DNA from: an uncultured Fibrobacter sp.
Lineage (GTDB): Bacteria; Fibrobacterota; Fibrobacteria; Fibrobacterales; Fibrobacteraceae
DNA length: 64,000 nucleotides
Direction: 5' to 3'
Assembly: GCF_947166265.1 (NCBI RefSeq)
Contig: NZ_CAMVDO010000003.1
Coordinates: forward strand, 1 to 64,000
Positions 33,309-41,533 of the stretch are shown one piece after another; position 1 is the stretch's first letter; every line of letters starts with the position of its first letter. The notes beneath the pieces were generated by a model. It was not told the origin of the DNA. It made no database searches and worked only from the letters and a program-made list of their open reading frames with translations. The position numbers and the translations under genes are program-made.

Positions 33309-33620
33309 ATGGCTGAAGAACAGAGAGTCTATCTTGATGACATTTATGCTAACGAACAATGTCAAGGCTCCGTTTTCCGCGCAGTGGTTATGATGGCTCA
33401 GGAAGCTCGCTTTGTGAACAAGCAGGCAACTCAGGGCTATATCACCTTGACCAAGAAGCCGACCACCATCGCTATGTACAAGTTCAAGGAAGGTAAGCTC
33501 TCTGTCACCGACAAGAAGGCTTCTGACCGTGCTGATTCTGAAATGGTTGCTGAACCTGAAGTGACATCGGAAAATGTGGCTCAAGTTTCTGCCGCTGCCG
33601 ATAACGCTTTTGGTGAATAA
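33309..33620 (+). CDS. Probable RNA polymerase omega subunit
   Basis: 103 aa. The arrangement VYLDDIYAN, GSVFRAVVMMAQEARFVNKQA, KKPTTIAMYKFKEGKLS follows the omega/RPB6 pattern (helix with AxxARxxN near the middle, then K-TTxA-x4-EG). It stabilises the beta' subunit in RNA polymerase. The C-terminal 30 residues are Ala/Glu-rich and unordered. Identification is by pattern and length only. Strong terminator follows. Confidence 0.55.
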   Translation: MAEEQRVYLDDIYANEQCQGSVFRAVVMMAQEARFVNKQATQGYITLTKKPTTIAMYKFKEGKLSVTDKKASDRADSEMVAEPEVTSENVAQVSAAADNAFGE

Positions 33621-33647
33621 TTCAGTAATTTGCAAAATTCTTGAGAA

Positions 33648-33676
33648 GTCCATCGTTTAAAACGATGGATTTTTCT
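33648..33676 (+). terminator. Terminator after the omega-like gene
   Basis: TCCATCGTT-TTAA-AACGATGGA, 9-bp perfect stem, then TTTTTC. Confidence 0.8.
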
Positions 33677-33706
33677 TTTTTTAGTCTTTTGGCTTGCGCA
33701 TATAAG

Positions 33707-33737
33707 AAAAGCGACTTCTAAAAAGAAGTCGCCTTTT
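33707..33737. terminator. Bidirectional terminator after the PAS gene
   Basis: AAAAGCGACTTCT / AGAAGTCGCCTTTT stem with A/T runs on both sides. Confidence 0.7.
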
Positions 33738-33767
33738 GTCTCCTCCTATCCTAGCCTCCAATTTCAA

Positions 33768-34259
33768 CTACATTTGAGCGCTTCTACTGTAATAGGTTTC
33801 GGGGAAAGCCGTTGCAGCGCAATGATTGCATAGCATGCGCAGCCTTGTTTCGGCTACAGTAGTTACGCGGATCTGAGCACCGCAGTCGGCGCATTTTGCA
33901 AGGAACACCATCGAAAGCGGATGTGTCGCGACTGTAGCGGCGCGCCCCTCACCCACTTTGTGAACGGTGTTGCGGAAAATGACTTCGCCTTCTGCATTCT
34001 GGTAAATTTCACGCATAATGCAGCAGTCGAAGCTTCGGCCACGACGATTGCGCATACGCATGTTAAAACTTGCGTTTACGGTGTCGTTACGGAAGGTATT
34101 CCAGTCGCTTGCGTAACGGTAAAGGTCCGTCACGTAATGCCACGGCAATTCTGAAGGTTCGAACCCGAACATTCGGCAGAAGCGCCTGTTTCCGCTCAAA
34201 AGACGTCCGTATTCATTGACTTCAAAGTAGGCAAGCTCGATAGAGTTTTCCGTCATCAT
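33768..34259 (-). CDS. PAS-domain protein with C-terminal zinc ribbon
   Basis: 163 aa. Residues about 5-105 read as a PAS sensor (AYFEVNEYGRLLSGNRRFCRMFGFEPSEL, WNTFRNDTVNASFNMRMRNRRGR, CIMREIYQNAEGEVIF). The C-terminal CADCGAQIR...CNHCA is a two-knuckle zinc ribbon. No output domain is present, so it may act as a protein partner or binding protein. ATG overlaps the preceding lipoprotein stop by 4 bp (ATGA); last gene of a three-gene operon. Confidence 0.75.
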   Translation of the reverse strand: MMTENSIELAYFEVNEYGRLLSGNRRFCRMFGFEPSELPWHYVTDLYRYASDWNTFRNDTVNASFNMRMRNRRGRSFDCCIMREIYQNAEGEVIFRNTVHKVGEGRAATVATHPLSMVFLAKCADCGAQIRVTTVAETRLRMLCNHCAATAFPETYYSRSAQM

Positions 34260-35602
34260 TGTGCGCCTCCTTTCAGATAATACCGATACAAGACATCGGC
34301 TGCAGTGATTGTGAGATTCCCCAATCGCACCTCATCCAATTTCAAATCCAAATTTTGGTCGCCAAATACAACAGGAGCATTAGCTACATTCGAAGGTAAA
34401 TCAACTGCCACGCGGAAAGCGATAAGGAACCCGTTCTTGTAGAGTTTCAACGTATCGCCATACCAGATGGCTGTAAGTTGCATAGGTTCGTTCAATTCAA
34501 TTTCTGCGTCCGAAACTACGGCGTTGTTGCAAGAGAATCCGAAGCCATCCGAAACGAAGAACGCAAGCGAGGGCTTTGTAGCGCCACATTCATTGTTAAT
34601 TACGGCAAGCCTGAATAGCCCGTTGTAATTGTCGTTTGCCATCCCTACCATATTTTTGCGATAAGTTCCGTTGCCGTCAAGAGCATCGATCACGGCGGTT
34701 GCTTCGACAAAAACGGCCTCGGGAGTATTCGATATATCACAACTGTAATTCTTCTCAGATAAAAGCGGCGATTCAAAGTTGCATACAACTCCGTAATCGA
34801 GTGCGGAAGGCATGTAATTTGCCACAGGTCTTGACGCGACATCATTATAGAAAGAGACTGAGTCTTTGGGAGGAGGATTAAGATCGACTCCTCCTCCGTT
34901 AAGCGTAGAATCAGAGAAGGGCGGATCCTGCGGATTGCCGACAATAATTGTTTTTGTAGGTGTTGGCGTTAAATCGGAATAGGTTATTTTGTCCAGTAAC
35001 GATGCTGGAATGGGACCGAGCAGTGACTTACTGTCTTCGTTTTGAACAAAGAATGCAACGTCCGTTGTCGAACCATCTTCGTTTAGAACATACATCGGGA
35101 ATGTTCCATAAGGAAGATCCTCGAGTGTGAAATATCCACTGGCATCCGTATTTACATTAAAAGAAGAACCGTCTACGTCAAGAGTCAAGCTCAAGGAGGA
35201 ACTCTCCTGGTTCATGAGGAGGCCCTTAAACGTGCTTGTCGAAGGCTTTTCTTCAGCAACAGACGAAGACGATATTAGGATGTATACAGCAGAGCTCAAT
35301 GTAGAGCTAGTTGACGGAAACTCAGGAGAGTGGTCTATGCCGTCCATTTCACCGTCTGCATGCACAATTCTGCTTGTAGATGAAATCGCCTCCACGGCTG
35401 AGCTAGTGGCAGAAATCTTTTCGATAGAGGAACTAGAAGAATCTCCATCGTCCAAATTGTCTGCATCGGCAGTCACGGTATTCTGTTCTTCGTCGACGCC
35501 ACCGGCCCAAAATGTGCTGCAAGCCGACATAGAGAAGGCGACGCAAATAAGCAACCAAAGCCCAAAGTGGATTTTTGCGAATGTCTTGACAGAGTTAAGC
35601 AT
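34256..35602 (-). CDS. Lipoprotein with C-terminal LamG-like domain
   Basis: 448 aa. Signal ending VAFSMSAC|STFW (Cys about 28). Ser-rich linker (about 55-120), a carboxypeptidase-regulatory-like beta segment (TFKGLLMNQE...ASGYFTLEDLPYGTFPMYVLNEDG), then a C-terminal concanavalin/LamG-like domain with ATAVIDALDGNGTYRKNMVGM, FRLAVINNECG, QLTAIWYGDTLKLYKNG and VVFGDQNLDLKLDEVRLGN. Likely carbohydrate or surface binding. AAGGAGG RBS; 8-bp overlap with the upstream regulator and 4-bp overlap with the downstream PAS gene. Confidence 0.75.
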   Translation of the reverse strand: MLNSVKTFAKIHFGLWLLICVAFSMSACSTFWAGGVDEEQNTVTADADNLDDGDSSSSSIEKISATSSAVEAISSTSRIVHADGEMDGIDHSPEFPSTSSTLSSAVYILISSSSVAEEKPSTSTFKGLLMNQESSSLSLTLDVDGSSFNVNTDASGYFTLEDLPYGTFPMYVLNEDGSTTDVAFFVQNEDSKSLLGPIPASLLDKITYSDLTPTPTKTIIVGNPQDPPFSDSTLNGGGVDLNPPPKDSVSFYNDVASRPVANYMPSALDYGVVCNFESPLLSEKNYSCDISNTPEAVFVEATAVIDALDGNGTYRKNMVGMANDNYNGLFRLAVINNECGATKPSLAFFVSDGFGFSCNNAVVSDAEIELNEPMQLTAIWYGDTLKLYKNGFLIAFRVAVDLPSNVANAPVVFGDQNLDLKLDEVRLGNLTITAADVLYRYYLKGGAQ

Positions 35603-36434
35603 GGCGTTCCTCCTTCGGCAGGTTGCGAGTAAGGGGGAACAGCTGCACGTTCAATCGATAAACGCGTTCTTCGCCGGAATCGTCCATCACAATCGAGCTG
35701 ATGCGACGGCGAAATTCAGCAATTTCCTTGGTGATTTTTTCAAAAGCGTGTTCGGAGATTCCTATGGTTAGGCCCGAAACATCGCGCTCGTTGACTGGGA
35801 CCTGGTCGAGACATTGTACGCCCAGTTCGCCCATTTGACGGTGCATTTCACGGACGGCAAGAGAGGTGACATCAAGGTTGCCGGTTGTAACGGCACGATT
35901 ACTCTGGCTGTAGCGTCCTAGTTCATCTTTTTCGAGAAAGCCATTTTTTTCGAGAAGCTTGAGCGATTTTTTGACGCTCGTGGTATCGCTATTAAAGACA
36001 AGTTCCCCCGCCATTTGGGCAGGAGTCGCCCCTGTTAAACGAGGAGCCATTTCTCGAAGAACCGGATTAAGCCAGCTACCGTAATAGTCGTACTGGTCTT
36101 CGCCGACCAGGGCAAAGGAGTTTTCGTCGGCAAGTTTACGCATTTCGGCAAAGATTCTTTTCTTTGCTGCAGAAGACTTTTCCTGGTTAAACGCTACCAG
36201 CTGCCTAAAATACTGTAAATCAACACCGACAAGCCCCATAGCCGAAGCAACACGCTCGACGCCGGCCTCGCTTAAATTGGCCTTGCTGTCACAAACGAGT
36301 TTTAAAAATACAGGAGAGGAATAACCGGCCGCTTTTGCAAAATCACGCCACGTAAAACCGGTGCGTTCCTTGCGCTCAGCATAAAAATCGCGGATATAGA
36401 CGCGATAGCTTGTGTACTCCACTACGGGCTTCAT
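35595..36434 (-). CDS. TIGR02147-family regulator (DUF4423-type)
   Basis: Start taken at 36434 (MKPVVEYTSYRVYIRDFYAERK), because the promoter places the transcript start on that codon; an ATG at 36440 is 6 nt earlier. N-terminal HTH-like part: FTWRDFAKAAGYSSPVFLKLVCDSKANLS. C-terminal TIGR02147 part: YDYYGSWLNPVLREMAP, LKLLEKNGFLEKDELGRY, DVTSLAVREMHRQMGELG. Such regulators sit beside surface lipoprotein genes in Fibrobacter and Bdellovibrio. It probably controls the lipoprotein and PAS genes overlapping downstream. Confidence 0.85.
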   Translation of the reverse strand: MKPVVEYTSYRVYIRDFYAERKERTGFTWRDFAKAAGYSSPVFLKLVCDSKANLSEAGVERVASAMGLVGVDLQYFRQLVAFNQEKSSAAKKRIFAEMRKLADENSFALVGEDQYDYYGSWLNPVLREMAPRLTGATPAQMAGELVFNSDTTSVKKSLKLLEKNGFLEKDELGRYSQSNRAVTTGNLDVTSLAVREMHRQMGELGVQCLDQVPVNERDVSGLTIGISEHAFEKITKEIAEFRRRISSIVMDDSGEERVYRLNVQLFPLTRNLPKEERHA

Positions 36435-36440
36435 GCCCAT

Positions 36441-36469
36441 AATATATATTCTTTGCTTGTAAAAGTCAA
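36441..36469 (-). promoter_or_regulatory. Promoter of a probably leaderless regulator transcript
   Basis: Minus strand TTGACT, 17-bp spacer, TATATT; the -10 box abuts the first ATG (36440). Start expected at 36434, the second ATG. Confidence 0.6.
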
Positions 36470-36605
36470 TATGCTAAGATACAAATTTTTCAATTTTAAT
36501 CTAAAATCAAGGTTTTTTAATGAAAATAAAGTTGTTTTCAACAATTTTTATGATACAAGCAGACAAAAAAGAATGATACAAATCATATAAAACAGGTGAA
36601 ATTGA

Positions 36606-37238
36606 CTAGAAGTTCAGGGCGCGGTTCAGCTTAATAAAGGCATTCACCGGGTCAGCATAGTTCCAGATTCCACCGAGAACGGACACCCCGTGAATCGGAA
36701 TTTGCTTGATTTCGGCTAGATATTCGTGATCGATGCCGCCAAAGGCAATAATTTGCGGAATTTTTCTGGAACCGCCATCGGACGATGCTAGCGCATTGAT
36801 TTTATTTGTTACCGCCTGGACGCCAAGAAAATCGATTGGCTCGTAAACGGACTGCGGCTGATAAATTGGGCCAATGAGCACCCCGGCGACCCATTCCGGA
36901 AGGTTGTCAAGTTGCTCCAGGTTCCGGCAGAATGCGATACAGTTTACGCGTTTCCAACTTTCAGGAACATCTCCCGAAAGTGACCCTGCCTCAGCCACGC
37001 ATCCACGAACATCCAGACGCTCCGCAAGGTCGGGTGTTCCGCGAACCCAGATGCGGTCACGGCATTCCATGGGGAGTGCCATAAGCCAGCGTTCGTAATC
37101 GTTTTCCGTTGCAAACGGAGCTCCACCTCTCCCCCGCTTCTGTAAGATTAGGCGTGAAAGACCTCGAGAAAACATTTGTTCAATGTCGTCGAATTCCGAG
37201 GAAAAGTCATCGGGAGATGTCGTAAGCCATAAGCGCAT
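36606..37238 (-). CDS. Thiamine phosphate synthase-like (ThiE/TenI) protein
   Basis: 210 aa TIM barrel. VAGVLIGPIYQPQSVYEP and IAFGGIDHEYLAEIKQIPIHGVSVLGGIWNYADPV are ThiE/TenI-family phosphate-binding signatures. It could join HMP-PP and thiazole phosphate to thiamine phosphate, or be TenI-like (thiazole aromatisation). The N-terminal phosphate/substrate residues are weakly conserved, so specificity is uncertain. No thiamine genes are adjacent. Confidence 0.7.
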   Translation of the reverse strand: MRLWLTTSPDDFSSEFDDIEQMFSRGLSRLILQKRGRGGAPFATENDYERWLMALPMECRDRIWVRGTPDLAERLDVRGCVAEAGSLSGDVPESWKRVNCIAFCRNLEQLDNLPEWVAGVLIGPIYQPQSVYEPIDFLGVQAVTNKINALASSDGGSRKIPQIIAFGGIDHEYLAEIKQIPIHGVSVLGGIWNYADPVNAFIKLNRALNF

Positions 37239-37284
37239 GTCCTAAAGATAGGAAAAATATTTTGCGAGGGAATAGGGCGGCGGA

Positions 37285-37580
37285 CGTTTAATCGATAGGT
37301 CAAAATTTGATTCATCTTTCCATTTGACAATTATTTTTATATATTTGATATAACTAATAAGCACCGGTTGTGCATTCTACCTTATGTAGAATCCCCTGCG
37401 GTTCGGTCATGTCAAAATAGCGAAGTTCAAGCATTTTGTCGCGACACAAACCTTAGGGCCTTTGGTTTGCCTCGAATAAAGCTATTCGCTTTATTCTCGC
37501 CCCTTCGGGGCCTTGCGCTCACTTCGTGAGCTTAAGGGCTTAAACGCTCCCCTTGGTCGCGTTTAATCGACAGGTCAAAA
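37285..37580. repeat. 21-bp direct repeat flanking a hairpin-rich segment before tmRNA
   Basis: The same 21-mer (one base different) is at 37285-37305 and 37560-37580, 275 bp apart. Between them: TTGACA with TATAAC nearby (possible promoter near 37324-37355) and a chain of hairpins: ATTCTAC/GTAGAAT, GAATAAAGC/GCTTTATTC, GGCCCC-TTCG-GGGCC, GCTCAC-TTCG-GTGAGC. No gene seen. Confidence 0.55.
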
Positions 37581-37619
37581 CCAGAGCACCCCCGGCGCAA
37601 AGCACCGGGGGTGCTCTGG
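37581..37619 (+). promoter_or_regulatory. Perfect 15-bp hairpin overlapping the tmRNA 5' end
   Basis: CCAGAGCACCCCCGG (37581-37595), 9-nt loop, CCGGGGGTGCTCTGG (37605-37619). The 3' arm contains the first 13 nt of mature tmRNA, so the precursor leader can sequester the tmRNA acceptor strand. Confidence 0.7.
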
Positions 37620-37963
37620 TTTCGACAGGGTTACCGAAGTGTTAGTTGCAAGTCGAGGTCTCAGACGAGGGCACTCGTAAAAAAGTCTGAAAAAAAATAA
37701 GTGCTGACGAAAACTACGCACTCGCTGCCTAATTAGCGGCAACGCCGGGCCTCATTCCGCTCCCATCGGGGTGAACGTCCGGACGCAATATGGGATAGGA
37801 TTCTCGCATGCCTGGGGCTAGAGTCCGAGATTCACTAGGCTGGTCAAAGTCCGCGCCGACCTTCTTGGGCGTAGATCAGACGAGACCTTAAATACGAAGG
37901 GAAAACTTGTAGGAACGTGCATGGACGTGATTTTGGACAGGGGTTCGACTCCCCTCACCTCCA
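37607..37963 (+). ncRNA. ssrA: tmRNA (ssrA)
   Basis: Rescues stalled ribosomes. The tRNA-like part: 5' GGGGGTGCTCTGGTTTCGAC and 3' T arm AGGGG-TTCGACT-CCCCT plus CACCTCC-A; the acceptor pairs with a G3.U70 wobble, the tRNA-Ala identity element. The reading frame GCT GAC GAA AAC TAC GCA CTC GCT GCC TAA (37703-37732) gives the tag ADENYALAA. Length about 357 nt is typical. CCA is not encoded. Terminator at 37969. Confidence 0.96.
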
Positions 37964-37968
37964 TAAAT

Positions 37969-37996
37969 AAAAAGGACTCTTTTGAGAGTCCTTTTT
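37969..37996 (+). terminator. Terminator after tmRNA
   Basis: AAAAAGGACTCT-TTTG-AGAGTCCTTTTT, 12-bp perfect stem with T-run. Confidence 0.85.
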
Positions 37997-38286
37997 ATTT
38001 ATGTTATTATAAGACCGAACCGGCTACATTCTACACAGTCCTTATTCTGGAGCCGGTTCTCTCGCCACCACGACTCGTTGATACGAGTCGCTTGTGGCTC
38101 ACAAATGCAAATACTCCTTGAGAGTCCTTTTTTATTTATGTTATTATAAGACCGAACCGGCTACATTCTACACAGTCCTTATTCTGGAGCCGGTTCTCTC
38201 GCCACCACGACTCGTTGATACGAGTCGCTTGTGGCTCACAAATGCAAATACTCCTTGAGAGTCCTTTTTTATTTATGTTATTAAAA
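37984..38286 (+). repeat. 137-bp tandem repeat (two full copies plus a partial)
   Basis: Copies at 37984-38119, 38120-38256 and a 30-bp start at 38257. Apart from one T, the copies look identical. Each holds AACCGGCT...AGCCGGTT and CGACTCG-TTGATA-CGAGTCG hairpins and a copy of the terminator's right arm. A diverged relative lies reversed at 4155-4212. Confidence 0.85.
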
Positions 38287-38317
38287 ATTGGCTCGGCTGA
38301 AACCTGACGCCTGTAAC

Positions 38318-38779
38318 CTATCTATGATGATACGGGTGATTCAGCATGACCATCTGGACGCGGTAGAGCTGTTCAGCGAAAAGCACACGCGCATGGTCAT
38401 GGGTAAACGTCAACGGCGAAAGAGAAAGAAGCAAGTCGGCGGTCTTTTTCAGGTTCTCGTCGATGCCGTACGCCGACCCAATCAAGAACACGATGTTTCC
38501 CGGAAAACGGTCGCGCAAGGTGTCCGACAGCTTGACGGTGTCCATCAGCTTGCCTTCTTCAGACAAAATAACGCGCTTGTATTCGGATTTCGGGAATTTC
38601 TTGTCGAACAAAGCCGCTTCTTGCGCCAACGCCTGCACGCGGTCGTCTATCTTGGACTCCTTGAGTTCCACGACTTCGAGCGGGAACACTCCCCCACGCA
38701 AGCGCTTCACGTACTTGTCGACCTCGTCGGCAATAAACGGCGAACCTGCACGCCCGAAAACTGCTAGAACCCATTTCAT
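38318..38779 (-). CDS. rlmH: 23S rRNA (pseudouridine1915-N3)-methyltransferase RlmH
   Basis: 153-aa SPOUT enzyme that methylates pseudouridine 1915 in 23S rRNA helix 69. SAM site IVFLIGSAYGI and the C-terminal knot LTFTHDHARVLFAEQLYRVQMVMLNHPYHHR match the family. Length is standard. Transcribed alone; the upstream gap (38780-38911) holds degenerate TAGTGATTAG-type repeats in both orientations. Confidence 0.93.
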   Translation of the reverse strand: MKWVLAVFGRAGSPFIADEVDKYVKRLRGGVFPLEVVELKESKIDDRVQALAQEAALFDKKFPKSEYKRVILSEEGKLMDTVKLSDTLRDRFPGNIVFLIGSAYGIDENLKKTADLLLSLSPLTFTHDHARVLFAEQLYRVQMVMLNHPYHHR

Positions 38780-38911
38780 AATTTAGTGGCTAGTGATTAG
38801 TGGTTGGTGGTTAGGGGAACTTCGTTGCAGAAGGTAGTAGGCAATGATCAGTTCTTAGGAATTCTTGATACCAGCGCCCCTGTATACTAATCACTGTTTA
38901 CTAATCACTAC

Positions 38912-39640
38912 TTACCTGCCCACACTGAGGCGGTCGATGAGGAAGCTCGGCATGCCGGCTTTTTTCATGCGTTCCTGCGTCTGGTACACGTCGTAGTCCA
39001 CGCGAATCAGGCGTACGCACTTGGTCTCGGTATCGAGCAGGCACCAGCAAGAGCGCGGGTCGCGGTCACGAGGCTGGCCTACGCTGCCCACGTTCACCAG
39101 CAAGCGTTCCGTGTCTTCGATCCTGTATTCGTATTCGTCCAGAATCTTGGGAATGGCGTTCGGGCGACTCGCCACAATCACCGGGCTGTGCGTATGCCCC
39201 ACAAAGCAGTAGCGGCCCTTGAAATGTTCAAAAGCGTCGAGGGCGTCTTCGAGCTCGGTCACGTACACCCAGTCCGCGGGCGAAAGCGGAGAGGCGTGCA
39301 CAAAGCAAATATCGTTTTCTTCGCAAATGTACGGGAGCGTCCTCAAGAACGAGACGGATTCGTCGGACAAATGATTCTGGGTCCATTCAATCGCCTGCTT
39401 GGCATACGGGTTGAACCCGGCGCTGGACTCGTGCTTGATTGCCACACTGTCGTGGTTACCGATAATGCAAATGTCCATATTTTCGCGAGCAAGACGAACG
39501 CATTCGTCCGGATCGGCACCGTAACCCACTAAATCACCAAGACAAACTTTCCTGTCGACGTTGTTGTCTTTCATAGAAGCAATAACCGCTTCAAAGGCAA
39601 CCGCATTCGAATGGATATCAGAACAAATACCGTATAGCAT
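38912..39640 (-). CDS. Metallophosphoesterase
   Basis: 242 aa. Calcineurin-like metal ligands in order: SDIHSN (about 7-12), GDLVGYG, GNHD (about 61-64), FVHASP, FVGHTHSP, and VNVGSVGQPRD. Likely a two-metal phosphodiesterase of the YfcE/diadenosine tetraphosphatase-like type; substrate unknown. Start is the ATG at 39640. Confidence 0.88.
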   Translation of the reverse strand: MLYGICSDIHSNAVAFEAVIASMKDNNVDRKVCLGDLVGYGADPDECVRLARENMDICIIGNHDSVAIKHESSAGFNPYAKQAIEWTQNHLSDESVSFLRTLPYICEENDICFVHASPLSPADWVYVTELEDALDAFEHFKGRYCFVGHTHSPVIVASRPNAIPKILDEYEYRIEDTERLLVNVGSVGQPRDRDPRSCWCLLDTETKCVRLIRVDYDVYQTQERMKKAGMPSFLIDRLSVGR

Positions 39641-39673
39641 AGTTGTAATGTAGTAAAAAATGAAGGACGATAA

Positions 39674-39976
39674 TTAACCAATCTTCGCGACAAGGTTCAT
39701 CAAAGTCGTGAAATTGAGCTTATTGCTCCTTGCGAATGTCAGGAAATCTTTTTCCTCTTTCGTGACCCGAATCTGAAATTTCAGCGGAGAGGCAAATTTC
39801 GTCTTTCTGCCAGCATTTTCGCGCGCTCCACCATGTCCGAATTTCTTCTCATTAAGGGCGATGCCCGATTTTTTCAGATATTCCTTTTCTGAAATAATCT
39901 TTTCGTCCGCAGAGACATCCGATTCTTTTTTCTTGAAGACGAATCCTTCGGAATCTTTCACATAAACATAGGACAT
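39674..39976 (-). CDS. Small hypothetical protein, possible DNA-binding
   Basis: 100 aa. Basic middle motif KFGHGGARENAGRKTKF and then a C-terminal segment KFQIRVTKEEKDFLTFARSNKLNFTTLM that could be a ribbon-helix-helix fold. No firm family. It starts at 39976 just after a TATATT-like box (minus strand) and is separated from the metallophosphoesterase by 33 bp. Might be the antitoxin-like part of a module; no partner seen. Confidence 0.5.
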   Translation of the reverse strand: MSYVYVKDSEGFVFKKKESDVSADEKIISEKEYLKKSGIALNEKKFGHGGARENAGRKTKFASPLKFQIRVTKEEKDFLTFARSNKLNFTTLMNLVAKIG

Positions 39977-40139
39977 TCTAGTTAGAATATAGGTAAAAAT
40001 TTTGAATTTGTCAACATATTCAAGAAGCAGGCTTTGTTTAGCGTGTTCATAGTTTCCTTTGGGTTAAACAAAACAGAAAGTTCCCCAAACGAGGAGCTTT
40101 AGAGCATTTAGCCAAAATAAAAAGTTATTATGAAGAAAA

Positions 40140-40934
40140 CTACAATATGCCGAGTTCGCGAAGCATTTTCTCGTACTTGTCTGCACGAGCCTCCGCTTCA
40201 TCAGCACGGGCCTTTTCCGCATCAGCCTGCTTTTGGATTTCATTTGCACGCTGACGTTCACGGTCTACAGCGATGTCGATTTCCTGTTGCCAAGTCATAT
40301 AGCGTTTCCTCGTTTCGTTGTCCGTCTGGTACCACTTCACCATCCTGTCAATCTTCTTGGTTTCTGGAGAACTCGGATTCCTTGTTGCGAAGTACTCCAG
40401 ATACTCCCTGATAGATTTCTCGGCGACGTCGCGGTACTTATTGAATATATAAAAATTTTTGTAGCAGAGGTCCCCCAATTCAATTTTCGGGTTATCGACC
40501 TCAAGATTCTTGAACCTGTAGACAGCTTTCCCCTGCCCGAAAATGTCCTCGGGGCACAGAAACATGATGTAGAGATCCTTCAGCTTATAGTAAACTTCGC
40601 CCTTGTTCAGCGCCTCGCTGTCGCACATTGCCTGGTAGTAGCGGGTCCGCTTGGGGATATCCTCGTTGTCTTCCATCTGCATCTCAATGTCGAAACTGCG
40701 GAGGACTTCTCCATTTGGGCCAGTCTCCCTTACAAAGACATCGTAGCGGATACCCTTGTAGAACGGGCTTACGTCAATAGTCTTTTCGGGCTCGGGATCC
40801 TTGAGCTCGTGAATCCTAATGCCAAGCACAGCCTCAAGGAACGGCTTTGCAATTTCCTTGTGGCCAAACACCTTTGCAAACATGAACCTGTTCGTAATGG
40901 GGAGCTGTTCAAAAGGAATGCGTTTTGCATTCAT
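40140..40934 (-). CDS. Rpn-family PD-(D/E)XK nuclease (putative transposase-like)
   Basis: 264 aa. NRFMFAKVFGHKEIAKPFLEAVL, YKGIRYDVFVRE, SFDIEMQMEDNEDIPKRTRYYQAM and YIMFLCPEDIFGQGKAVYRF are the PDDEXK_2/Rpn signature (Asp in RYDVFV, Glu in FDIEMQ). Proteins of this family promote recA-independent recombination in E. coli. The last 50 residues form a charged coiled coil (QKQADAEKARADEAEARADK). An intact mobile-type gene. Confidence 0.85.
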   Translation of the reverse strand: MNAKRIPFEQLPITNRFMFAKVFGHKEIAKPFLEAVLGIRIHELKDPEPEKTIDVSPFYKGIRYDVFVRETGPNGEVLRSFDIEMQMEDNEDIPKRTRYYQAMCDSEALNKGEVYYKLKDLYIMFLCPEDIFGQGKAVYRFKNLEVDNPKIELGDLCYKNFYIFNKYRDVAEKSIREYLEYFATRNPSSPETKKIDRMVKWYQTDNETRKRYMTWQQEIDIAVDRERQRANEIQKQADAEKARADEAEARADKYEKMLRELGIL

Positions 40935-41143
40935 TTTTTCATCTTGCTACCGAAACGCGTCGGTTTTCGCGAATAGAGAACTACCCCTATCTATAACTAT
41001 ACACGTATTTTTCAGGCGCTCAATGCCGATTTTTTGAAAAATTTATTTCTTTTTACAAAACAAAAAGTCATAATTAGACTTTTAAACGAATGTATATTTA
41101 TTCCATAAGGATTGCTTTTCAAGAACAAAAAAGAGCTTTGGTT

Positions 41144-41533
41144 ATGAAAATCATTTCATATAGACCCCGAGACGATCAATTTTGGATAGGCTGCACCATG
41201 GAAGAAGCCGAACAATTCTTTATTCCGTTGCTAGAGGATTGGCGAAAGGATCGCTTACCAAACTACTTCCGTGAATACGAGGAACAGTTTTCATCACCGG
41301 CATATCAAAAAATAGTCTGTGAAACTATGGAAATCAAAGAAATGTCCTATATCTATTTCAATGTTTCACGCGATTTAAAAATCTGTTATTATGATGTTCC
41401 CCATCATCCATTCCACCAACTATGGAACGCCTACAGTCCATTCAGAAAATGTGATATTATAGAGATATCTCATCCATCGGAATTAAAGGCTATTAGACCA
41501 ACTTACAAAGGGGAGGAATTAACCAATGTATAA
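41144..41533 (+). CDS. Hypothetical protein in an AT-rich two-gene island
   Basis: 129 aa from the ATG at 41144 (MKIISYRPRDDQFWIGCTME). A longer frame opens at 41090, but the first residues look non-coding. No signal peptide or known family; aromatic-rich (SYIYFNVSRDLKICYYDVPHHPFHQLWNAY). It is followed by a gene overlapping its end by 8 bp, so both form an operon. The region is visibly richer in A/T than its neighbours, suggesting recent acquisition. Confidence 0.55.
   Translation: MKIISYRPRDDQFWIGCTMEEAEQFFIPLLEDWRKDRLPNYFREYEEQFSSPAYQKIVCETMEIKEMSYIYFNVSRDLKICYYDVPHHPFHQLWNAYSPFRKCDIIEISHPSELKAIRPTYKGEELTNV

Noticed and set aside
37984-38286. Possible CRISPR or phage attachment repeats after tmRNA
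   Set aside because: 137-bp units are adjacent with no spacers; no integrase gene lies near, so a tandem duplication is simpler.
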